This document shows, in pieces, positions 34,270-47,500 of a DNA stretch of 64,000 nt (position 1 is its first letter; each line of letters begins with the position of its first letter). The DNA comes from Alopecurus myosuroides. Lineage: Eukaryota > Streptophyta > Magnoliopsida > Poales > Poaceae. Under the pieces are notes generated by a model. The model was not told where the DNA came from. It saw nothing but the letters and a program-made list of their open reading frames with translations, and ran no database searches. Both the position numbers and the translations under genes were made by a program. The DNA lies in assembly GCA_028641055.1 (NCBI GenBank), contig CM054060.1, forward strand, positions 299,401,835 to 299,465,834, given 5' to 3'.

Positions 34270-35058
34270 CTCGTTGCTCTGGGCGAGGGAAGAAAAGCGC
34301 TCGATTAATTTTCCACGAAGCAAGCTATTACGTCCCAGCACGCTTCGCGGCGAAGCTAGGGTTCCTCTCGCTCCGCGGCCGCCGCTAGCCGCGCTCTCGG
34401 ATTTCCACGTGACTGATGTGTCGCCTCCTCTCGCTGACCTCCACCACCACCACGGCGTCCTCGCACCACCACCCGCATCTGCGACCAGGGCCAACGGCGG
34501 GCGCACAGGGATGTGGCACTGGAAGGTGTTGTAAAGCCAGCGGCAGAGCGCGTCATCCCCGGCGCCCAGTGCGACCCCCTAGCGACGACTCTGAGCCTAT
34601 CCGCGGTAGCAAGCTGGCGCCGTCGTGCTGGGTCAATTTTTGTCATATTTTGCTGCCCTGCTTTGACTTGTTGCGTATTCCTGAACACTGCCCTTTCTAA
34701 ATTCTCTCCCGTCCCACTCTTATCTCCGGCGGTGGTTCCAGATCGAACAAAGAAGAGAGAAGAGGGAGTCAGGCATCACCAGCCCACGCAACCGTCGCAC
34801 CGGAACCCGGAAGCGCCGCCCCGGATGCTCGCGGAAGCGCCGCGCCGAGCTGGTGCAGATGCTGGCAAGGAGGAGCACGAGCGTGGAAGCGGCAGCAGCC
34901 TATATCACCCCCTCCTATTCGTCGCCCACGGCGGCCCGCGGTTGCAACCCCACTTCCCCAACACCTTCTGCTCCTGCCTCACCCCCAAGGAGCGCCACTT
35001 TGGATTCGCCGTCCGGATGCCCCATCAGCGTGCCCGGGTGTTGTCGCACCGTCCCCAG
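34270..35058 (+). pseudogene. GC-rich exon-like fragment captured by the Helitron (5' exon?)
   Basis: This GC-rich block, unlike the AT-rich DNA after it, contains overlapping plus-strand frames (34513-35064 and others) and ends at CCCCAG|GTATAAC, a plausible splice donor at 35059. It looks like the promoter, 5' UTR and first exon of a host gene. The predicted peptide is Ala/Pro/Arg-rich and I do not recognise it. It may belong with the exons at 49171-50627 on the far side of the MULE. Confidence 0.4.
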
Positions 35059-35099
35059 GTATAACATTCGTCACTCCCCACTCCCTCCTTGAACATCTT

Positions 35100-37619
35100 T
35101 TCCTAATTCCACCGTTGATGTGCAACGCTATTTTGCTCCCCTATTGGGAGGTTGCAGGTGTGCACCGAAGGTGTTTGTGAAAATGAAAATGACTAAGTGC
35201 AAAATGCCCTACCTCTTATTGTGTATCTTTATGAAAGTGTGGGACACAATGCGGCATCAATCGATTAGTTACACAGAGATTTAATCAAGCTTATAGCTAC
35301 CCATTTGTCCAAGCTTTATAATACTTGATTTGACTCAAGAAATAATTTCTCTCAAACATATAATAGTTCTTGACACATTGTTTTCATGTCACATTGATGC
35401 TTCTTAATTTGTGTTTTGTTGTCTAAAAAGATTGACATCAAGCAACATATAGCACCATGAGATAGCCTTCTTTAATCCTCACCGGTTACCAATCAGGAAT
35501 TCTCTGTTTCCCTCTCTGCTCCTTTATATATATCTAATGTTTCAGTATGAAAATTATTGCCTCTGCATTATGATCATTGATGCTATTTATCATATTTATT
35601 TTAACAAGTTCTTAAACTTTTTCTATGAGTCATTCTTTACGATATTGCTTTTATACATACATTCAGCCTCAGTCTTTCTTTGTGATATTGCTTTTATACA
35701 TACATTCAGCCTGATCATCATATCTAAATTTCCCCGTTGTACTAAAACAGTTCTTAGTTGATTCCACTGTCAAAATGAATTTAACTGACTATTATTTAAA
35801 GAGGCAAATAAATGAATAAAGATACATGAAGTTTGCTCCTTTTTGACAGATCATAGTGTATTATATTGGGCTGGGAATTTCTTCTCGCCCAAAGTTGTCA
35901 CATTACCTATAGAAGAATGCTGTTTTTTTGGTGGGGATTCTGAATTTTGAGGGGCTTTTCGGTGCTCAAATTATTGTAATAGTTTTTTAGTGCAGCTGAG
36001 CTAACTGTAAGCATATTTACTTCTACAACCTGTTCTGCTAGATTTCAGTGGCAATATGGGAGGTAAGATTAATAATTTCTTACCTCTCCTCTTGATAACC
36101 CAAAAAGCATGTGTAGACATGGCATGCTTTTGCTATCCTAGGCTCTTAGGCATGTTTTATTTATTTTAGTAGATTTGTTCTATGTTCGTTTCTATTAGAT
36201 TGTAGCAGCTAAAACTCCAGTTAACTCTATGTTTCTATTGTGGTTTGGTAAGTCCGTGGGAGGTACATAGAGCTTAATTAACTAGCCTAATGTGGAAACT
36301 CCTTATAGACCTTCCTACTGTAAGTATTTTCGTATTGCATCGATTCATTGACACAATTGTTCCGTCAGGTTCTAGCTAGCTCGCTGTCTTTTGGATTGTG
36401 TGTGCATGGAGGCATGCTCATCAAGTGGGAGAAGTTTATCATTAATTATATGCTAGCTGGGTGAGTGAGATACGATGCACCTAAAGTGATCAGTTCGCAT
36501 TATTTTGCAAGTTGCCTGATAGGTTAGGCATAGCTAGCCTGCCTCATTGACCGATGGTACTAGAAGAGAAGTTCTTATCTGCAGCTAGACCAGGTTAAAC
36601 AGTGGGAGCTTGATGGATCTGAATGACACAACATGAACTGTAAATATGCTTAGGCAGTGCTTGATAACTGATCTACCGCAAAAACAAAAGGCCTTTCTGT
36701 TATTCTGCTACTATCTTCTCGTTGGCACCGAATGTTGGGAAAATGATGCTTTCGATGAAATTAGTTCTCATCACGTTTTACCCAATTAAGTACCCCATCT
36801 CCATTCCATATGCATTCAGTAATATCCGATTTCACTTGGTTAAGTTGGGGAGAAACCTTGATGCACACTTTCATGTTAAAGGTTTTATTTTTTGCTTAGG
36901 ATTTGAATGTATACATTTTTTGACCTGATGGCTTAGGAATTTGTGTGTATTCATATTGTAGCACTGGTATTTCTATGCCCTATTTGATTGGGTTTAGTGC
37001 AATATTGTAATTGTAAGGTGCACGTGTACCAGTTTTTAAGTATTTGAGCTAAAAAGGTCTAAATATTCTGCGATATATATATGAATAGAGCGTAATTTTC
37101 TTGTTCCATAAAGTACACTTATCTCATCAAATATTGATACGTTAATATGCATACAATTGACCATTGCGTAATATGACCATTTAAGAAGCCAACTATGTAT
37201 TCAGATTACATTGATGTTTGTTATCGGCTCTGAATAATAAAGTATAGCAGACCAAAGTTGTATGTTATGGGTTAGTTTTTCTCCAGGTGTTCTCCTTTTC
37301 TGCATATTAATGGAACCTGCAACTTTTTCTGTTTCACAAATGGCAGCATCTTGAATTCGGATATTTGAGGAGTAAAGGTCAGAATTGGAGTATCATTTTT
37401 TTCTTGTATATAAGCTAAAGATCATAAGGAGGGTTTTATCCATGTTTATGTATTGTCCAGTTATTGAGAATGGGTTATTTGTCTAAAAAAAAAGGTTGTG
37501 GATTGTAAAGACGTGAAAGCATGTGAACAGTACATTGTTTTAGCATATTCAACACATTCAAATGTTGCTAGAGATCAGAGAACTATCCAACTACGACCTT
37601 ACAGGTACAACATCACACA
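35100..37619 (+). other. Helitron left arm: AT-rich, intron-like DNA
   Basis: About 2.5 kb with no convincing coding frame. A 29-base stretch starting GATATTGCTTTTATACATAC is tandemly repeated near 35641-35710. The base composition is what one expects of a captured long intron. Confidence 0.45.
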
Positions 37620-37628
37620 TAAAATAAA

Positions 37629-37654
37629 GGAAAATGCTGTGAATCACCCGGGGG
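37629..37654 (+). repeat. MULE left terminal inverted repeat (outer part)
   Basis: GGAAAATGCTGTGAATCACC plus a G-rich block. It matches 19 of 26 positions with the complement of 48736-48761. Weaker similarity extends further inward, including TCCGTTCGATG against TCCGATCGGGC. Confidence 0.8.
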
Positions 37655-39545
37655 AACGTTTCGTTCCGTCCCCCGGGTCGGTGTCCGTTCGATGCGAGCG
37701 TCGTGGGCGGTTGGATTAGGCGCACGACCCCGCCGGTTTCGCGTGGATTAGGACAACACCCCGTTTTGCTCCTTCGGTGTTTACCATTTCTGCGCTTACC
37801 GTTACGTTTCCTCTCGCGCGGCGGCGACGAAGGCGAGGTGAGCGACGCGGGCGGCAACGGTAGGATTCGCGGGCGGCGACGAGAGGCGACGCCGTCGACG
37901 CGGTCGCCCTCCTCCTCCTCCTCCTCTCCGGCTATCCCCTGAGGTATTATTCCTTGCGCCTCCCTCCTCCTCTCCGGCTCGGCCTCCCTCTATCATCTCC
38001 GGCGTCATCTCGTAGTTAAGTAGCAGTCGTGAGCGCCGGCGGGCGGCGGAGCGGTCGCGTGTCCTTGCGCACTACGGCGCCCCCTTGACCGAGCCCTACC
38101 CTGCTCTCAGGCGCCACCCCGACGTGGCCAATTTCCCCTTATTTCGCATCAACGCCGGTAGCTAGGGTTTCGCAGCGGATTCGAGCGGCGTCGCCGTCGC
38201 AGGTGTGCGAGGTCTCCGGCGCTCCCCTGCCGCGCGAAATTGCTGTCTCAGGCGACCCCCCTGCCCTGTTGCTCCAGGATTTTGGTTCTGAGCAGATGTT
38301 GCTCCCAATTTTGCTTCAATAGTTTAGTCCGCAACTTCTTCAGTAGCAATTGTTTGGATAAAAAATGCTCCACTGTACTCCACCTTCCATGTGCTTATTT
38401 CCTGTTTGTGCATAATTGTTAGTTGTATTTTTTGAGCAATTTGCAAATTATTTTAGCAGTTTTTAGACCTTTTTAGCATATTTTTAGTTGCTCAACCACA
38501 TTCGACTCCCCGTGTCCACACATCCGTGTTTGTAGCAATTTCCTGTTCCTTTTAAGTTCGAACCGTACATGCAAGTAGTTGTATTTTTTTGAACTTCATC
38601 TATTCTTTTTTGCAGCTTTTTTGGTGTACTCACTCGGCCTCCTAGAGTATCTGCTTGCAGTTTGTAATCAGCAGCTCAATGGAGGTTTGTTCTATTACTG
38701 CATTCTTTTTTGCTTCTGTTGTACATATTGTGTGCTACTTTTGTTTCCTTTTTTTGTTCACTGTTTTGCTATTTTTTTGCTGATCAGGGGCAGTATTGGG
38801 TCAGCAAGGACCGTTTCGCTGCCAAGCGTTTGCTGAAGTGTGCAAATGATCTCTCGCCGCGGAAGCGAGAAATTATTGAGCAGCATAGCGCTTTTGCCTC
38901 ACTTCTCAATATTTCTCCTTTCAATGTCCCCAACGAGCTGATTGATTTTGTTGCTGTGAACACCGTGGTTGAGCTCCGTGAGTTTCATTTTGGATCTAAA
39001 CGGATAGTTTTCACAAGGGATATTATAAAGAAGGTGTTTGGTCTACGATCAGGATCAAAACCTGTTGAGTTGCTCACCAAGAGTGTTCATTCAGACATCA
39101 GAGAGGCTTACAAAGGCTCGTTGGGGAGGCTTCCCATAGAGAATGCAGCGAAGATGTTGAAGGAGCTTGACGATGGTGAAGAGGATTCCATTATCAGGAC
39201 ATGGGACCTCTTATGCTTTGCTACTGTTCTGAACCCTTCCACCAACAACATGATGTGCTTAGAGTACATAGGGTCCATGATTGAACCAAAGAGGACGCAC
39301 GAGTATGATTGGGAGGAGCACATCTTGGAGCTTCTGATGTTTTACATTGAAAAAATTCAGAAGAAGAAGGAGCAACCCCTCGAGCTCGATGGCGTTAACA
39401 TTCGTAAGGGCAAGCAGAAGGTTGATTCCGAGGAAGCACCCGGCCCTTCGAAGAAGAAGACGAAGGTGAAGAACATGTTTGAATTCTGGATGTCTGGCCC
39501 ATTGCCTGTTCTTGCTGTAAGTTTTTTAATTTTTTACGTTGCATA

Positions 39546-39920
39546 TTGCTACTTTACTTAATGTTGTTTGCTCCATTAGTTTTATTTTATTGTTGCCTTA
39601 GTTAGTTTCTGTTGCTCCTTTTGTTTTATTTTCTGTTATTTATGTTATATTTTTAAGGCTTTTCTTTTTTCAGTATAGCTTGCTACTTTTCTTTTTTTTG
39701 TTTGCTCCATTAGATTTAAATTTTTGTTGCTTTAGTTTTTCTTTGTTGCTCCACAGTTTAGTGTTATGTGTACTAGTTTATTTTTTTTATGTTCTAGCTG
39801 TAAGTTATTTGCTACTTTACATGGTTTGTGTTGCTCTTTTAGTTTTATATTATTGTTTCTTTAGTTATGTTCTGTTGCTCCAAATGTTTATTTTTCGCGT
39901 GAATTTTTGTTTCTGTTTTT
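39546..39920 (+). repeat. Tandem intron repeat in the Ulp1-like gene (about 130-bp units)
   Basis: Three successive units, starting near 39546, 39682 and 39808, share the order TTGCTACTTT, then TTGCTCCATTAG, then GTTGC(T/C)...TTAG, then GTTGCTCC. Related units recur in other introns near 40490 and 40610. Confidence 0.65.
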
Positions 39921-41180
39921 AGTTGCACTTTTTTACAGCTGCAGGTTGATTCTTTTGTGTGTTTTTTTCCATATGCAGCTGGTTTACATGGACCACTTGC
40001 AAATCCCGAAGAATGAGCACTTCATAAACAATGGGATTCCTAGGGTTTGCTTTGTGACAAGTGAAGATTTCAGCTTCATAGTCAAGATCGACCGCGACAA
40101 CAAAATATTGCTGAACAAGACCGTCTTTGGGAGGCGTCCTGTAAGTAGACTCCCATTTGTTGTTTTCTTTTTTGCTTATTCGTTGTTTTGTGTCCCGCTG
40201 CCACGTAACAATTTTGTTTTTGTTTGATCTCAACGTTGATTTGTTTTTTGGTTGTGCAGTTCCTCCCGTTATCCAGAACCGTGTATGCGCCTCCCTTGGA
40301 CAGTTCATTGCCCGAAGAAATTGATGTAAATCCGTCTGCATCACTTAATGAATGGCTGGTTTTCCCCACCATCGAGCAAATTGAGGTTTGTATAGTTGTC
40401 TATGTGTTGTTTTTTGTAGGTCATTTTGTTTGTTCATATAGCATTTTTTTTGTTTCTTCTTGTGTATCAAGGTGGCTTTTTTCCCCATTTTGCTACTTTA
40501 CTTATTTCACTTTGCTCCATTAGTGTTTAAGCAATGCTTTCTTAGTTATTTTATTTTGTTCCATTGTTTTTATATCGTGCGTACTTTTTCTGTTTTTTAG
40601 TTGTTTTTACATGACTGCTACTATATTAATTTTACTTTGCTCCATTAGTTATTTTGTTTTGTTCTGTCAATGTAGCTGCTCAGTTTTTGCTGTTTTTTTG
40701 CTTCTTTTTTGAATGTAATCCATGTTTCTTCTTCATCTCAGGTTCCATCTCGTTTCAAGAACATATACGACAAGCACAGGGTTAGTTTCGCTTCAAACGT
40801 TGATGCAACTCTCAAGAGTCTCGCTGTAGGCTTAAAATCAATGCAGTCCAAGCAATTGGCTTTGCTTTTTAATGATGTTGAAGCTGCCCTGAAGGAAGAC
40901 GATGACCCGAGTGTTGTGTTTCCAGCCGCTGGGGTAGGACTTGACGGGCAGGGCAATATGGACGGTGACAAGGCTGATTCTGAGTCCGATGATCCCGATA
41001 TTGATGATGATCTTGTTGCTGTGAGTCCTACTGACTGTGATTCTACTGTTTGTGGAGAAGGCAATGCAAGGGCAGCAGAGAATGAGCAAACCAATGCTAC
41101 GGAGCGCAATGATGTGCCGCAACCAGCAGTTGTTGTAGGGACCTCTCAGACGGACGCTGATGGCGAGGAACAGGATGCTG

Positions 41181-41340
41181 TTAGTAGTCCGATTAGAGGT
41201 GCTGTTGGTAGCCCAGGAAAACTTGCTGATGGTAGTCCGGTTCTAGTTGATGTTGGTTGTCCAGTTGAAGTTGCTGCTGTTGGCAGTCCAGACAAAGTGG
41301 CTGCTGCTGGTAGCCCAGCCATCCCTGCTGCTGTGATTCC
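41181..41340 (+). repeat. Short coding repeat (GSP motif) in the Ulp1-like gene
   Basis: The encoded segment repeats a roughly 11-15 residue unit built on (V/A)GSP or DGSP several times (for example AVGSPGKLADGSP and AAVGSPDKVAAAGSP). It is a disordered-looking linker, part of the same exon as an acidic stretch. Confidence 0.6.
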
Positions 41341-43782
41341 ACCCATGCCCACTGCCCTTAGCCCACCTAGAGTTGCTGCGGATCCTATGCCGGCTTCTCC
41401 CTCACCTCGGCGCAACATACCAGCAGGCTACTGGGATGACTGTCCGAAATTCAATGTGTGGAGCCAAGACAATGAATCCTCCCAAGCCGCTGACCAGAAC
41501 GATGTTGTGGAAAAGGTCGATGATGTTGCTGCTCCGATAGTTGGAGACAAGGTTGCTCCATCGTGTATGTTCTCCTTGCCTTTTTTCTCTATTTTGTTAC
41601 ATTTTTGCATTTTTCATCTTTGGTTTTTGTGTGCACTGCCCGCCAAAACAAGCCTTTTCAAAGTTTTTCTTTTCTGATTCACCTTTTGTTGTTGTGTAGC
41701 TTCCAAAGCTTGCCTTGACGCCGCCATACCGGAAAATTTGGAGGAGATTCCGGAAGCTGCAACACCGGATCATGGTGACAATACAGGTTTGCCTCGCTGT
41801 TCTTTCTGCTGGTTTTCTTTTAAAAAAATGATTTTCTTAGTGTTATGGTTTTGCTTCATTAGTTAATTATATTTGCTACTTTAGGTATTTTCTGTTGCTT
41901 CTTTACTTAATTCTGCTTGCTACTTTATCTCAGTCTGTTTGCTCCTTTTAGATACTTATGGTTGCTACCTTAACCACTTGCTTTTTTTTTGTTGGTTTTC
42001 CTAGACATTGGGGGCAGCTCAGGTGCTGAAGAGAAGAAGGATGCCAGCACTGGCTTGGTAACTTTTCAAAGGAGGACTAGGCGCAAAAGGGCTATGAAAG
42101 ATGATGTCAAGGCTCCGGTGGCGAAAAAGATGAAGAAGCCATCTGGAGATACGGTTGCACTGTACGACAAGTTTGTGCGCCATCCGCGCCATCTCAAGCC
42201 TTTAAACAAGGGGAAAGATGACCCGTGAGTCTATTTTTTTCTGGCATTTTTTAGCACAGTTTTTGTAATTACGTGACATTCTTTGTTTTGCTACTAGCTA
42301 CTCGTTTTTTTGCTTTTTACTTTTGGTCATTGTAGCAAAACGGGACACGACTGATTAGGTTTTATTGTTTTTCTTTTTACAGTCCTCCTTTCATTGCGAT
42401 TGGGGGCTCTCACTGTGACTACAGGAGTTTCCACAATTCACTAGGACCGAGGAAGTATCTAGACACTCAGGTTATGTGTGTTTGGTCTGAGAGCTTCAAC
42501 AAGGATGCCAAAAGAGAAGAGGAAAGTTGCTCAACCGCTTTGAAAAGATATGTTTTCAATTGCTACTCAACGGTTAGTTTTTTGTCCTAAGACCTTTTTA
42601 GATGCATGCCTCGGTTTTGTCCTAAGATCTAATTCAAATTTTGCTCCTTTTCTGTTTTGTCTTGAGTAGCAAAAGCTCATAGTTGCCCCAGCGAAGTTCA
42701 ACCCTGCTGCACTTGCGAGAGAGTTCAAAATGCAAAATGCGAAGTTCAAGATCATGAAGAAAGACCTTGTGAGCTATGCTTTCCCTGTTTCTACATTTTG
42801 TTTTTCGCTACGTTGTAATTACATTGGTATTTCTTTTATGAACCAGTTTTTTTGTGGACAATTGTATAACTTTCTGTTTTTGGACAGAATTGCTCCCATT
42901 CCTAGTTTTTAATGCTCTTTTAGAAGTTTTTGCTTGCTTCAATAGTTTTAAATAATTGCTACATTCAGATATCCAGTGATTGTACATTTTATAATTTGGC
43001 TTTCTTTTTTGTTCCGCTTGCATTTCTAGCTATACTTCCCTGTGGTGAAAAACAATCTCTGGATGGTTTGCACTGTCAATTTGATCCACGACCAGTTCCA
43101 CGTGTTTGACTCCCTGAACAACAAGGACAAGAGCTTTCTCGAGGAAGCAGCAAACAACCTGGTTTGTTGTTACAACTGTCTACAAGTATTACATTTTTGT
43201 TGTCTTGTTTGCCTATCACACTAATGTCTAATTTTTTTGCTATTTTCCAGTTCATTAACTTTGCTGCACTTTGCAAAGCTTCTTGAGTGTCAAACCACAT
43301 AGACATCGACCGCTACACACTTTCCACACCCGCACACCCACAACAGAAGACTCTGTAAGATTTTGTTTCTCCTTTTTTGATGCAGTTGTACCAGTTTCTG
43401 TTTTTGGGACAGAATTGCTCCCATACTTAAGTTTATATGCTCTTTTAGAAGTTTATGGTTGCTACAATAGTTTGAACAAATTGCTACCTTCATGTAACCA
43501 TTCATTGCACATTGCTTTTCGAGTTTGCTACTAACTATGATCATTTGTTTTCTTTTCTCTTTTCTGTACAGCTTTGATTGTGGCTTCTTCACAATGCTCT
43601 TCATTGAGCACTTTGATGCTAAAACCATGTTGCCTTTCAACAAGGAGGAGATTCTGTTATATCGCATGGCTGTCGCAGCAAAGCTCATCGAGGAAAGAGA
43701 GAACAAAGACAACATTGTCGACATCATGGAGGCTGCCTTGGAGCCTCCGAGGGGGGGTGTAGACATTTGTAGTTTCCTGTAG

Positions 43783-44562
43783 TCTGGAGTGACAATCACC
43801 ACATGTACATTCGCCTTTGCCTCAATTAGTTTCGTCGTAGCCTTGGATGGATGAAACAACCTTTCTATTTGTGTTTCCGTATTGTTTATCCCCGGTGGTA
43901 TCTACTGATCCACGGTTTGTGTCAGTTTGTCGAACAAATTACTGTGGCTATCAATGACAAAGAGTTGACGGTGTACTTTTTTAACCATGTGAATTAATGT
44001 ATTTTCTCAGCTGCTTGGTTTTTATCCACTAGTTCACATCAAATGAAATCTGTGTAATTTCCTGGCACCCTTTTTTGTGTGTTTTTTGTTTTTTCTGGAG
44101 TTGACCATGTTTTTGCTTCATTAGATGTATAGCTTTGCTTCAATAGGTATTTTCCAATGCTACAATAGTGAAATCTGGTTGCTACAGAACACCTTTTTAT
44201 TTGTATCATACAGAGATTTTCTGAAACCCCTGGACAGGAACAGGTTTTTGCTCTCGTAGAGTAATTCATTTGCTTCAATAACAGATTTTCAATGCTTCAA
44301 TTGCAATAAAAAGTTGCTACCAACATTTTTTACACAAACAAAAGGTAATAATTGTATATTTGGCTCCAATGCTGACCACATTTTTACATTTGCTCCAACG
44401 CAAGAATACAAGATATCCTCAGAATAATTATTTGCTCCAATGCAAGGTAACTATGTTCTAAATCGTTCCATACCAATAGCACCAATGCCATGTAAAAGTA
44501 AAAACTCCACCCTAACAACTTAATCGTAGCAATATGTTTACAAAAACATCATGACAAAACAG
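43783..44562. other. Spacer between the convergent MULE genes
   Basis: An AT-rich region between the two stop codons, where both 3' UTRs must lie. TTGCT(T/A/C)C motifs on the plus strand are dense here (for example near 44113, 44136, 44174, 44271, 44315, 44391 and 44433). No gene seen. Confidence 0.6.
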
Positions 44563-47500
44563 CTACAGCCTTAGCTCAGCCCCAGCAGCAATTCTTTCAT
44601 CCTCCACCTGTTTTGCAACACAATCTTTCACCGCATGTCCCTCCTCATGACACCATGCACACTTCATTGCTCTTTTCTTCCTAGGTTGCTTGGGTTTCTT
44701 CACCGGTGTCTTGTTTGTCGCTTTGGCATCGTTAGCTTGCTTGCGCCTCTTCAAAGTTTCTTCATCGCGTAGCTCAACCAAAGTCTTCCGCCTCTGTTCT
44801 TTCATCGTGGGACGTCCTTTGGGTTTTACCCGTTTAGGATTTTTCAGAGTTTGCTCGCCGGTAGCAAATTGCCCGCAGTCACCAACCATTGTTGTTGGTT
44901 CATCTTGTGGTGGTCCATTTTGTTGCTCTTCATCCAATCCTGCATCCTCTTCTTGACCTCCTTCAACAACATTTCTTTTTGCTCTCAAGATTGCAGCAAC
45001 CTTTTTGCTAGCCTCACCCACCATTCCTGAAACAGCCTCATAAGCTTCATCCACAAAACAAGCATCAGAGGCAAGCTGATTCATTTTTCTGCATAGCGAG
45101 TTGTATTTCAGTGTATTGGTTGGGGGGACACCAAATCTGAGGCCGTTGTCCCCAGGATCAGGTGCTGGTGTTGTTGCTACCGAGGACCATCTGTAGAGCA
45201 AGTACCTTTCTGGGATTTTTTGGACATTTAGGTGGACCATGACCCTGATGATGTGTGGACATATCAGTCCACACATTTCAAACCCGTTGCAGCCGCATGA
45301 GTATAGTCCCTCCTCAAAGTCAACTTGAACCCGGTATGTTCTCACATCTAGCCCATGGTTTGGAACTAGATCAAAACAAAAGCCATCTACCTCTGCCCGT
45401 AGTGGATAGAACTTTGTTGATGCAGCAACATGCTTCTGGTACCTTTCAAAGATTTCTGCTGTGTAGAATTCCTGTCCTTGCTTCTCAATCGCATAACTGC
45501 AAAACAAGTTTTTTGCACCATTAGTTTAAATTTAATGCTACAATAGTATGTTTTGGTTGCTACTTTAACTGTTCTGGAATGCTACACACACACAGCAGGC
45601 AGAGACATTTTTTTGCACTAGTTGCTACACACTACCTTACATTTTTTTTGTTTTCTTTTGGTGTGCTACAATGGGTGCTGTTTTTATTTAGAGAAATGCT
45701 ACTTTTCTTTGCTTACCTTCCCCAAAGTGATCTTCTCGTTGTCTCCATTGCAAACCCGGCGTTATCCTCCCGGTCAAGCATCAATGTTTGGCAAAGCTCA
45801 TACTGTTGCACAAAATTGTACACCGAGTCCCCTGGCCGTATCAGCGTTTTGAAGTATGAATTCAGTCCTTCAGACCTTCCAGTAGTGCTCGTGAATGGGA
45901 AGAATCTTTTCCTGAAATAAACAGGGGCCCATGTTGTTCTAGTCTTCCACATGTTTTGCAGATGAGTGTTTTCAGACATGCCAAACTCCGCGACCATATG
46001 CTCCCAACAGTCCTCAAATTGCTTCACTGTGTCCGTTCCATATATGCACCCATAGAAAGCATCACTGAAAGGATTACCTTCAGCCAAGTTTGGTCCCAAC
46101 TTCTTCCTCGCAAGATGCAGGATATGGTAGAGACAGCACCTGTGAACCGAGTTTGGGAAAACCTGACGTATTGCTTCTGCCATTGCTTGATCTTGGTCTG
46201 TCATTATGTTATCCGGATGGACACCATCCATTGCTAGCATCCACTGCTCGAACACCCACTTGAACGTTTCTATCTTCTCATCTGCTAACAGAGCACAGCC
46301 TAGCACAATCGTGTGTGAGTGGTTATTTATTCCGACTATGGGAGCAAAAGGCATGTTGTATCTATTTGTACAGAAAGTTGTGTCAAAAAACACACAATCC
46401 TTGTACTTATGATACAATGACCTTGTTCGACCATCCACCCAGAATAAGGCCCTCACAGCACCATCTTTATCAACCTGCGTAGCAAGCAGAATTAAGTAAA
46501 GTAGCAAGAAGAATTAACTAAAGTAGCAACCATAACTTAGTAAAGTAGCAAACAGAAATGAGTAAAGAAGCAAAACCTGCGAAGCATAAAAGAAGTTGAT
46601 GTTCTCAGCTTGCCTTTGCTTGAAATATTCCAATGTCAACTCCATGTCTCTCAATGTCACCTCATTGCGTAGCATTGTTCGGATGTTTGAAACATCCCTC
46701 TTAACATAACCCAAACATCTCGGGTCTCCACCGTGCACACTGCCCAGAGCTCCCATCAGTTGCGCTGTGGTTATGTTTTGGTTATGCAAGGTTTGTATGA
46801 ACTGATAGTCCTCCTCCGGCACCTTCCTGTGTGAACGGTAGGACCTGCACCGCCCCACTTGCTTCACCAAGGCGTGTGTGTGATCTGCTCGGAAAACCGT
46901 CACAGTCCAAGCTCCATTGCGCACGCCAACGACCATGTGCGCTTTACAATCATGCTGAATGACCTTCATTCGCTGCCTCGTATCCGACATTTGAACTTGC
47001 TCACATGCTTGCTTGCTTCGAGACTTTTGCGCGCTGTGAATGATCATGTCATTGTCTTCTTCATTTGGCAATTTGCTACCACCATTGCTACCAGGCTTCT
47101 TCTTCTCAGACTGCGGTCTACCTGTGTGCACGCACTCAAACACCCTGCTCAGAATAGTATCCGGAGGAGCATTTCTCGCTTGGCTGTACTTCGTGTTTCC
47201 AATGCGCGTGCCAAATCCCAACTTCATCGCGTAGTCGTTGTAGACTTTTTGTGCTTCCTCGATATCATCAAAAATCATCCCAACATATGGCTCCACTGGT
47301 TGTGATGTTATTTCTTCGCCAGCTTCCTCAACAGCATTTGAAACAGAACCACTATTCGCGCTACGAGGCCCATCAACGAAACCATTCGGAGTACTGTCCC
47401 GACAATCATAGTGGTTCTGATCCTCTCCTCCAGGGGTGGCGTTAAGGTCAAATCCTTCCAATATTGAGTCGGCAACAAATCCCTGAATCAAAAAACAACA

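Larger units (their letters stand above)
38679..43782 (+). pseudogene. Ulp1-like C48 cysteine protease gene of the MULE, 12 exons, one in-frame TGA
   Basis: Consensus splice sites give exons 38679-38684, 38788-39516, 39979-40140, 40260-40385, 40742-41564, 41700-41786, 42005-42224, 42383-42572, 42670-42768, 43030-43161, 43251-43354 and 43572-43782. Phases are consistent throughout and the product is about 962 residues. The N-terminal 250 residues look like the all-helical plant mobile/aminotransferase-like domain; the middle (exon 40742-41564) is acidic and low-complexity. The C-terminus is the protease domain: FIAIGGSHCDY, VFDSL (Asp) and QQ...DCGFF (catalytic Cys). The position where His normally precedes Trp reads Leu (NNLWMV). 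A TGA at 43284-43286 (about codon 870) would remove the Cys. Ulp1 enzymes process or remove SUMO; the role in transposons is unknown. The first exon is the least certain. Confidence 0.85.

Noticed and set aside
36722..36928. 68-codon frame in the Helitron left arm as a gene
   Set aside because: It is short, lies in AT-rich intron-like DNA, and has no splice context or motif.
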